NCBI GenBank assembly: GCA_002298545.1
Contig: DBKQ01000114.1
Location: 9,599-21,183, forward strand
Source of the DNA: Prevotella sp. UBA746
Lineage (GTDB): Bacteria > Bacteroidota > Bacteroidia > Bacteroidales > Bacteroidaceae
Direction of reading: 5' to 3'
DNA length: 11,585 nt
Below, piece by piece: positions 1 through 7,100 of the stretch (its first letter is position 1; each line of letters begins with the position of its first letter). Below the pieces are notes generated by a model. That model was not told the origin of the DNA. It saw nothing but the letters and a program-made list of their open reading frames with translations, and made no database searches. A program made the position numbers and the translations under genes.

Positions 1-2670
1 GAGCCGACAGACATAACATACAACCCGCGTCGCCATACTCTTAGCGGAACATATCTCGCAAAAGAAGACGGCAAGCTATATTTCGGAATACATGCCATGA
101 GTGATGCCGACTTGAGCACCCTCTATGTGGGCAATGTCAACATTGTAGAGATTGCATCCACGGCACCTGCCGTTCCTGCGGAATTCACCGTAACGCCTGG
201 CGAGAAGGGAGCTTCTGAGGCTACAGTAGCGTTCAACGCCCCATCCACGACACTTGGCGGAGAGCCGCTGACCGGAAACTTGAAGGTAAACGTATGTCGC
301 GACGGCGTTACGCTGACAACGTTCACGGATGTAGCTCCTGGAAAAGCATGCTCCTTTAAGGATGAAGGAGTGGAATCAGCCTTCCACACATACTCCGCTA
401 TGGCTGTAAATGCCAACGGCGAAGAGGGAATGGAAGTAACAAAGAAAGTCTACGTCGGTACTGACGCTCCGGGAGCTGTAAGAAACCTCAGGGCATACGA
501 AGACCCGGAAAAAGAGGGACTGATACACGTAACATGGGATGCACCTGAAGGAATCCACGGAGGATACATCAATCCGGAAGAACTGACATACTATGTTTCA
601 GCAGGTACAGACCCCGACGACAAGTATCTCGGCAATGTTAACCATTATGAAGAACAGCTCGAAACCGGCGGAAAGCAGGTCTATACGGCATACAGCGTAT
701 ATGCCACAAACATTGCCGGCGGCGGACGAGATTACTGGACTACATATTCGGCAATAGCCGGTCCGTCGATAATCGCCCCACTGGTAGAATCGTTCAAGGG
801 GACAACGATGAAGAGTGGTCCATGGGTAACCAATCCTACAAAGGGCACTGTTGGCGAGGCATATTGCTACGCCATGACGGAATCGCCTGTTACTGTCGCA
901 CAGGACAATGATGGCGGTATGCAGTCGTTCTCTGCTGTAGCCTTAGGCAAGGCTGTAAGAAGTGAGTCGCCGAAGGTTGACATCAGCAAGATGCAGAACC
1001 CGGTATTGAACTTCTGGGCTTATATGAACGGACAGGGCGACAAGCTCACGGTAAGCGTACAGAAAGATTATGGCGAGTTTGTTGATGCCCTCAGCATCTC
1101 AACCGACAAATATACTGAAGGCTGGCACCGCTTCAGCGTAGACCTTGCCCCATACAAAGACAGTAAGTATGTGCGCATCGGCTTCGAGGGTGAGGCAGTG
1201 AAGACACTCGACAACTTCCTTGCCTACGATAATGTGGCAATCGTTGAGAAAGCCGATAACGACATGATGGCACGCACATTTACCGCTCCAGAGAAGTTAA
1301 TGTCGGGCAATGCTGCAGAAATGGAATTCACCTACCGCAACAATTCCGAATCGGCAGTAAGTGGCAGCGATTATTCGCTGGTTCTGTACAAGAACGACAA
1401 GGAAGTGAGCCGCATGCAGGGTGAAGACATCAATGGTGATGCGGAGAAAACAGTAACCTTCGGCGACAACATAACGGTGCTTGATTCGGAGAACACTCAG
1501 TATTATGCCGCTGTGGAATACTCAGCCGACAAGTTTGCAGCCAACAATGCCTCGGAGAAGGCAAATGTAAAGGTCGTTTATCCTAACTATCCGGCAGCTA
1601 CCGCATTGACGGGAGCGGCAGAGGGAAATGCCGTTAAACTCTCGTGGACGGCACCGGATATGAGCAAGGTTGGTATGGAGACAACAACAGACGACTTTGA
1701 CTCTTATAAGGCATTTGCAATAACAGGTTATGGCGACTGGACTACATACGACTGCGACCAGCAGAATACCATCAGAATAACGCTCAGCGACAGTTTCGAA
1801 CCGTTGGAATACGAGAATGCCGGCAAGCCTATGGCGTTCCAGGTATTCAATGTGGAACAGGCTGGTATACCGTTCAAGAGCTGGGACCCGCACTCAGGCA
1901 GCCAGATGCTTGTAAGTTTCGCTTGTGCTTCAAATGATGGTGGCGAGACGAAAAAGCAGAACGACGACTGGCTTGTATCGCCGGAACTCAATGGCGATGC
2001 ACAGACCGTAATCTTCTATGCAAAAGCCGGTCTCGCATCAGCTGTTCCTGAACAGATGGAAGTGCTCTATTCTACTACCGACAAGGCAATAGGCAGTTTC
2101 CAGAAGATTGGCGAGACAATCGACGTGAATAATGTTAGTGGTTGGGATGAATACAAGGTGGATGTTCCGGAAGGAACGAAATATTTTGCTATCCGCTGCG
2201 TGTCAAACAACAAGTTTGCCCTCCTCGTCGACGATATCTCATATGTGGCAAAGGGTGCTGTGGCAGAGAAACTCGAACTGAAGGGTTACAATGTGTACCG
2301 CGACTTCGTGAAACTCAACACGAAACCTGTTGTCGGAGAGACGTATTCTGATGAGAGCGTGGTCAACAAGACTACATACGGCTATCTTGTAACGGCTGTT
2401 TACGACAAGGGCGAGTCTGTTCCTTCTAATCTCGCTGAGGTTGCCTACACTTCTGCTATAGCAAGTGTTGCTGCCGGTAATGCAACAGTGGCTGGAGCCG
2501 AGGGACATATCCTTGTGGTAGGAGCCGAGGGCAAGAACGTAAGGGTATACACCGTAGACGGCAGTTTGAAAACCCAGTTTACGGCAAATGCCACAGAGCG
2601 CATCGCGGCACAGCCAGGCATGTATATCGTCAAGATAGGCAATGCCACATACAAGGTTTTGGTTAAATAA
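1..2670 (+). CDS. Secreted cleaved-adhesin / FnIII multidomain protein, 5' partial
   Basis: The frame is open from base 1, so the first internal ATG (base 97) is not the start; 889 codons are visible. Counting from the first codon: the end of a jelly-roll (choice-of-anchor J type) domain at about 1-52; two FnIII domains at about 57-153 and 157-255, the second with the motif WDAPEGIHGGYINP; a jelly-roll domain at about 258-416; a CARDB-like domain at about 420-528; then an FnIII domain whose first strand (KLSWTAP, about 531-555) is separated from its remainder (GYNVYRD onward, about 756-812) by a cleaved-adhesin domain containing HSGSQ and NDDWLVSPEL. The last 70 or so residues end in GMYIVKIGNATYKVLVK, resembling a T9SS C-terminal sorting domain. 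No enzyme motif is visible, so an adhesin or binding role on the surface is inferred from the domain types. It is a paralogue of the next gene, 19 bp downstream, probably in the same transcript. The unseen N-terminus presumably carries a signal peptide. Confidence 0.88.
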   Translation, partial: EPTDITYNPRRHTLSGTYLAKEDGKLYFGIHAMSDADLSTLYVGNVNIVEIASTAPAVPAEFTVTPGEKGASEATVAFNAPSTTLGGEPLTGNLKVNVCRDGVTLTTFTDVAPGKACSFKDEGVESAFHTYSAMAVNANGEEGMEVTKKVYVGTDAPGAVRNLRAYEDPEKEGLIHVTWDAPEGIHGGYINPEELTYYVSAGTDPDDKYLGNVNHYEEQLETGGKQVYTAYSVYATNIAGGGRDYWTTYSAIAGPSIIAPLVESFKGTTMKSGPWVTNPTKGTVGEAYCYAMTESPVTVAQDNDGGMQSFSAVALGKAVRSESPKVDISKMQNPVLNFWAYMNGQGDKLTVSVQKDYGEFVDALSISTDKYTEGWHRFSVDLAPYKDSKYVRIGFEGEAVKTLDNFLAYDNVAIVEKADNDMMARTFTAPEKLMSGNAAEMEFTYRNNSESAVSGSDYSLVLYKNDKEVSRMQGEDINGDAEKTVTFGDNITVLDSENTQYYAAVEYSADKFAANNASEKANVKVVYPNYPAATALTGAAEGNAVKLSWTAPDMSKVGMETTTDDFDSYKAFAITGYGDWTTYDCDQQNTIRITLSDSFEPLEYENAGKPMAFQVFNVEQAGIPFKSWDPHSGSQMLVSFACASNDGGETKKQNDDWLVSPELNGDAQTVIFYAKAGLASAVPEQMEVLYSTTDKAIGSFQKIGETIDVNNVSGWDEYKVDVPEGTKYFAIRCVSNNKFALLVDDISYVAKGAVAEKLELKGYNVYRDFVKLNTKPVVGETYSDESVVNKTTYGYLVTAVYDKGESVPSNLAEVAYTSAIASVAAGNATVAGAEGHILVVGAEGKNVRVYTVDGSLKTQFTANATERIAAQPGMYIVKIGNATYKVLVK

Positions 2671-2689
2671 AAATTTATATTATTTCAAT

Positions 2690-5600
2690 ATGGCAATAAA
2701 GAGGATATCCTTATCCGCCATAGCACTTACTACGCTGGGTCTGGGCTGTGCTTCGATGGCACATGCCCAGGCTCAGCCTGTTGTTTACGGCAGTGTAGTG
2801 TTCGGACATGGATGGGAAGATATGGAGAAAGCTCCATATGGCATATACAGTATGCCGGTAAACGATGGTTCTAAAATAGCTCCGGTGAAACTCGACGACA
2901 AGCTAACGGCTTTCGGAGGCGGAGTATATGTAGACGGGCGTTATTATATGGTTGACTACACCCCGTACAATTATGACGGGACGGTGAGTTTCCGAATATA
3001 TGATGTGGAGAACGGATGGAAACTGCTCAGCGAGAAAAAGCTTACAACATACAGCAGTGTGGCGTCGGACCTCGCCTATGACCCCGTGGGCGACAAGATA
3101 TACGGATGCTTCAGGGTAGACCCTAAAGATAATAAGTATTTCTTTGGAACGCTTAACACGGCAACAGGTTTCTCTTCGAAAATTTCCGACTTGAAGGAGG
3201 AGCTTATTGCCCTCGCTTCTACACGCGACGGCAAACTCTATGGTGTTGGCCTCTATGGTATGCTCTATAGCATCGACAAGCAAACAGGCTCGTTGACGGA
3301 GATAGGACAGACGGGCAAGACTGTGAAATATGCTCAGAGTGCCACTTTCGATTATCCATCGGGCAGAATGCTTTGGGCAATGACTCCACACTATACCGAC
3401 GAGAGTCCGGAACTCTGTGAGCTTGACCTTGCCACGGGAAAGGCGACGACACTCGCCACTATCCCCGACAGGTACCAGTTTACGGGTATCTTCACCAAAG
3501 GATCGTATGCTGTAGATGGTGCTCCGTCGTCTCCGCAGAAACCTTCTGTAGAGTTCAGTCAAGCTTCGTTGACAGGAAATGTCGTATTCACTATGCCAAC
3601 GACAACGATGGCTGGAGCAAAACTGAGTGGCAATCTGGATTATCAAGTGAAGATTGACGGGGAACCGCTCTTCAACGGTAGTTCAACGGCAGGAGCTGCC
3701 GTGTCGGAACCAGCCACGGTAGAACGCGGTATGCATACTCTAAAAATTACAGCAAGCAATGTTACGGGCAGAAGTCCGTTTGTGTACTGTGATTTCTGGG
3801 CTGGTAACGACGTGGTGACGCCGCTATCGCCGAAGGCGGAGAAAAACGGCGACAAGGTGAGTGTGGCATGGACTGCACCTCAACAGGGCGACCACGGCGG
3901 TTATTTCAATCCGCAGACAGTAACTTATACTGTTACACGTCAGCCGGGCAGTAAGGAAGTGTACACAGGTTCGGCAACTTCATTTGTCGACGATGTGGCA
4001 GACATACAGTACGGCAATTATTATTATGAGGTTAAGGCAAGTCATGCCGGGGAATACGGCGGAACGGCAAAGACCAATACTCTGCAACTCGGTACGGCGC
4101 TGCAATTGCCGTACGATCAGACCTTCGACAGTGAAGACGAGGTGTCGAGTCTGATGGCAGATGATGTCAATGGCGACGACAATACATGGTCGTTCTTTGG
4201 CGACTGCATGATGTACACAATTAGCGAGTCGGGACTTGATGCCGACGACTGGCTCATTACTCCAGCATTCAGCATGAGCAAGGACAAGGTATATTATGTG
4301 TCGCTTGAAGCTATGGCAGACCAGGGCTGCACGGAAAAATTTGAGGTGGCTGCCGGAAACTTCCCGAAAGGAAAGTCGCTGACGCAGCAAATAATACCGG
4401 TTACTGAGGTTTCAACAGATGAACCAAAGACATTCAGCGGTACATTCATTCCTGCAGAAGACGGAGCTTGCTACATCGGAATTCATGCATGCAGCACGTA
4501 TGCTGACGGCAGTTCACTGTATATCGACAACTTACACGTTGAGGAACTCGGTTCGACAAAGGCTCCGGCAGCCGTGTTTGACGTTAAGGCAACTGCCGAA
4601 GGTGCTGAGCATAAGGTGAAAATCTCATTTGCGGCTCCATTTGCCGATATGGCAGGCAGTGAACTTACGGGCAATATCAGCAAGATAAGCGTGACACGCT
4701 TGTCTGACAATGCCTTGGTGAAGACGTTCCGTGATGTTACTCCAGGTGCTTTGAAGTCATTTGAGGATACACCGCAGATTGACGGCATGGTGGAATACCG
4801 TATCGTGGCGGAGAATGAATACGGTAGCGGTGCTCCTGTATCAGTGGAGACATACGTTGGATATGATACTCCGGCTGCCGTGACTGGCGGAAAGGTTACA
4901 GCTACCGACGACGGAAAGGTGGTTGCTACATGGAATGCTCCAATGGCAGGAATACATGGCGGAACAATCGACATGACGAGCCTGAAATACAATATAGGCA
5001 ACGTAAACGGCAGTTCGTTGCGTAGTGCCGTCGTTACGGAACCTTCTTTCAGCGAACAGCTCACAATGAAGGAAGGCGAACAGCGTCTCGCCTGGTATAC
5101 CATTACTCCGGAAACGGCACAGGGCAAGGGCGTTGAGGCATCTACCGATACGGTATTTGTTGGAAAGCCATATGCCTTACCGTATGCTGAGTCGTTTGCC
5201 AAACGCAGCTTGGAGCGCGGTCCGTGGTGCCCATACGACAGTGATGTGGCGGAGTGGTATCTCATGCAGCTCGGCACTTATGCCGAGGCATACGACGGCG
5301 ACGGCGGACTGATTTCTTTTGCTACCGTTACCGAGGGAGCGAGGGCAAGTTTTGTCGGACCGAAAGTTTCGCTAAAGAATGCCAACCATCCCGTTCTCAA
5401 GTTCTTTGTATTTAATATGAAGAACTGTTGCCATTCGCTCAATGTTGAGGTTATTACTCCCGATGGAAAGCGGCATACCGTAGGTTCTTTCGTTCCAAAC
5501 AACACGGAGCTTGACGGCATGAACGGAGAGTGGCAGGAGAAGAAATATGACCTGTCTGCATTCCGTTCCTACGACTATGTGCAGCTGTCGTTCACCGGAG

Positions 5601-6988
5601 TGGGCGGGCATGCTGAAGATCTTGCTGCCATCAAACCTTTCTATGTAGATGCAATTTCCATCAATGATGTTAAAGAGAATGACCTTTCGTTGGCGGATGC
5701 TTACACGCTGACAGAGAAGGCTCAGGTAGGCGACGAGGTGCCGTTCAATATTTATGTTGAAAACAAGGGAGCCGGTGTGGCAGAGAACTTCAAAGTGGTG
5801 CTCTATCGCAACGATACCCCTGTAAACTCCATTACATACCGACAGCTTGCCGCCGGCAAGACTGCTGCGATTTCTCTTACCGACACGCTGAACAGCGATG
5901 CTCCTCAGACTTGTGTGTACAGAGCCGCAATAGAGTGGGCTGCTGATGAGGATGTGGCGAACAATACTTCTGCGAATACAGTCGTTACGGTTCTGCCTGG
6001 CAAACCGTTTATCAAGAGTGTCTGTGCAAAAGCCGGAGCCGGCAACTCTTCTGTAGAGCTTTCATGGAATGAACCGGAGGGTATAAACAATGGAACGACG
6101 GCAGAGACTGTGACAGAGGATTTCGAATCATATTATCCGTTCTCTATAACGAATATGGGCGAGTGGACGCTTTACGATGGAGACAAGAGCAGTACTATGG
6201 GAGTGCTCGACGGACATGGTGATTATGTTCAGTATGACAATGTTGAGGCTCCTAAAGCTTATATGGTATTCAATCCGTCGGCTGCCGGCATCAATACTTC
6301 ACTTTATCCTACACATTCAGGAAAACAGGTTGCTGCAGCATTCTGTTCAGGACGCGTAACCAACGACGACTGGCTCATTTCGCCGGAGGTTGACGGTGCT
6401 CAGACCGTGAAGTTCTGGGCTTGCAGTCCTGACGGAGCTTACTATAGCACAAAAGAGCAGCTTGAAGTATTGTATTCTACTTCAGGTACGGAAACTGCTG
6501 ACTTCAAGAAACTCGGTGCTACAATCACCGTACCTACGCAGTGGCAGGAGTTCTCGGCAAATCTGCCTGAAGGCACTCGCTATTTTGCCCTGCGCTGTGT
6601 GTCAAACAACCAGTATATTCTGTTCCTTGACGACATCACCTATCGCAAGGCGGCACGCGACTTCCGTCTTCTCGGATATAACGTTTACCGCAATGGCGAA
6701 CTGCTCACCGCAGCTCCTGTCAGCACCACTTCTTATGTGGCAAATGTAACAGCAGACAAAAATGACAATTATTCTGTAAGTGCAGTTTACAATACAGGTG
6801 AGAGTCGTTTGACGCAGGCTGTGTGGAGCGGTACCGACGGCATATTTAGTATTGATGCTGACGGCATGGCTCAAAATGTTGTTGTCTATGACTTGACTGG
6901 CCGTAAGGTGGAGCCGTCGCAGATTGTGCGCGGTGGAGTGTATATCGTCAAGCAAGGCGGCAAAACAAGAAAGATTGCCGTGAAGTAG
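2690..6988 (+). CDS. Secreted adhesin-like protein: propeller-like domain, FnIII, cleaved-adhesin, CARDB, sorting tail
   Basis: A complete protein of 1432 residues. I chose the ATG at 2690 because it gives a classic signal peptide (MAIKRIS, hydrophobic core, cleavage near AHAQA, residues 26-29); an in-frame ATG at 2642 lies inside the previous gene and would bury the signal. Domains: a beta-propeller-like segment with Kelch/WD-like strands at about 30-275; FnIII pair at about 283-372 and 375-468; choice-of-anchor J domain at 470-620 (DADDWLITP); second FnIII pair at 625-725 and 727-826; MAM-like jelly roll at 828-993; CARDB-like domain at 995-1102; FnIII at about 1104-1130 plus 1322-1380, interrupted by a cleaved-adhesin domain at about 1140-1320 (FESYYPF, HSGKQ, NDDWLISPEV). 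The tail (1381-1432) has VVVYDLTGRKV and ends GGVYIVKQGGKTRKIAVK, resembling a T9SS sorting domain. Related domains occur in gingipain/hemagglutinin adhesin regions of Porphyromonas. Host-protein or glycan binding is inferred; the ligand is unknown. No Shine-Dalgarno is visible; the 19-bp leader is A/T-rich, as usual in Bacteroidetes. Confidence 0.92.
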   Translation: MAIKRISLSAIALTTLGLGCASMAHAQAQPVVYGSVVFGHGWEDMEKAPYGIYSMPVNDGSKIAPVKLDDKLTAFGGGVYVDGRYYMVDYTPYNYDGTVSFRIYDVENGWKLLSEKKLTTYSSVASDLAYDPVGDKIYGCFRVDPKDNKYFFGTLNTATGFSSKISDLKEELIALASTRDGKLYGVGLYGMLYSIDKQTGSLTEIGQTGKTVKYAQSATFDYPSGRMLWAMTPHYTDESPELCELDLATGKATTLATIPDRYQFTGIFTKGSYAVDGAPSSPQKPSVEFSQASLTGNVVFTMPTTTMAGAKLSGNLDYQVKIDGEPLFNGSSTAGAAVSEPATVERGMHTLKITASNVTGRSPFVYCDFWAGNDVVTPLSPKAEKNGDKVSVAWTAPQQGDHGGYFNPQTVTYTVTRQPGSKEVYTGSATSFVDDVADIQYGNYYYEVKASHAGEYGGTAKTNTLQLGTALQLPYDQTFDSEDEVSSLMADDVNGDDNTWSFFGDCMMYTISESGLDADDWLITPAFSMSKDKVYYVSLEAMADQGCTEKFEVAAGNFPKGKSLTQQIIPVTEVSTDEPKTFSGTFIPAEDGACYIGIHACSTYADGSSLYIDNLHVEELGSTKAPAAVFDVKATAEGAEHKVKISFAAPFADMAGSELTGNISKISVTRLSDNALVKTFRDVTPGALKSFEDTPQIDGMVEYRIVAENEYGSGAPVSVETYVGYDTPAAVTGGKVTATDDGKVVATWNAPMAGIHGGTIDMTSLKYNIGNVNGSSLRSAVVTEPSFSEQLTMKEGEQRLAWYTITPETAQGKGVEASTDTVFVGKPYALPYAESFAKRSLERGPWCPYDSDVAEWYLMQLGTYAEAYDGDGGLISFATVTEGARASFVGPKVSLKNANHPVLKFFVFNMKNCCHSLNVEVITPDGKRHTVGSFVPNNTELDGMNGEWQEKKYDLSAFRSYDYVQLSFTGVGGHAEDLAAIKPFYVDAISINDVKENDLSLADAYTLTEKAQVGDEVPFNIYVENKGAGVAENFKVVLYRNDTPVNSITYRQLAAGKTAAISLTDTLNSDAPQTCVYRAAIEWAADEDVANNTSANTVVTVLPGKPFIKSVCAKAGAGNSSVELSWNEPEGINNGTTAETVTEDFESYYPFSITNMGEWTLYDGDKSSTMGVLDGHGDYVQYDNVEAPKAYMVFNPSAAGINTSLYPTHSGKQVAAAFCSGRVTNDDWLISPEVDGAQTVKFWACSPDGAYYSTKEQLEVLYSTSGTETADFKKLGATITVPTQWQEFSANLPEGTRYFALRCVSNNQYILFLDDITYRKAARDFRLLGYNVYRNGELLTAAPVSTTSYVANVTADKNDNYSVSAVYNTGESRLTQAVWSGTDGIFSIDADGMAQNVVVYDLTGRKVEPSQIVRGGVYIVKQGGKTRKIAVK

Positions 6989-7004
6989 TTTGCTGTGTAT
7001 TTGC

Positions 7005-7030
7005 ATTTCATTCTTGTTCAAGAATGAAAT
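7005..7030. repeat. Perfect inverted repeat after the adhesin operon
   Basis: Arms ATTTCATTCTT (7005-7015) and AAGAATGAAAT (7020-7030) are perfect 11-bp complements around a 4-nt loop, 16 bases after the adhesin stop codon. No T run follows on either strand, so on its own it is not a standard intrinsic terminator. It may protect the 3' end of the mRNA or help the neighbouring terminator hairpin. Confidence 0.6.
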
Positions 7031-7049
7031 CCGCATAAATTATAATGAT

Positions 7050-7087
7050 AAAATCCGCAATGTCTTTTGGGTATTGCGGATTTTTTT
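7050..7087 (+). terminator. Rho-independent terminator between convergent genes
   Basis: A 12-bp perfect stem pairs AAAATCCGCAAT (7050-7061) with ATTGCGGATTTT (7073-7084) around an 11-nt loop, and the T run continues to 7087. The core CCGC/GCGG pairs give it stability. It should stop transcripts leaving the adhesin operon. Read on the opposite strand, the stem is followed by only four T residues, then an A/T-rich stretch, so it may also weakly terminate the C10 protease transcript, which ends at 7101. Confidence 0.8.
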
Positions 7088-7100
7088 GCTTACATGCGTG

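Noticed and set aside
2642..2689. Upstream in-frame ATG as the start of the second adhesin
   Set aside because: It would overlap the first gene and place 16 extra polar and aromatic residues ahead of a good signal peptide; the ATG at 2690 fits an exported protein.
2709..2755. Possible lipoprotein signal (Cys20 in LGLGCAS) in the second adhesin
   Set aside because: The residues before the Cys (GLG) do not match a normal lipobox well, and a standard cleavage site follows at AHAQA.
2903..3646. A 247-codon open frame on the minus strand inside the second adhesin gene
   Set aside because: It lies opposite well-supported protein domains, its translation is low-complexity and Cys/Arg/His-rich without recognisable motifs, and it has no start context. 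It is a shadow of the coding strand.
4483..5277. A 264-codon open frame on the minus strand
   Set aside because: It is antisense to the FnIII pair and jelly-roll region, rich in Ser/Pro/Thr as expected from a complementary reading, with no domain or signal that I can recognise.
1..6988. Recent duplication giving the two adhesin genes
   Set aside because: Only short runs of identical DNA (for example GTGTCAAACAAC) are shared at equivalent positions; the protein similarity is clear but diverged, so the duplication is old.
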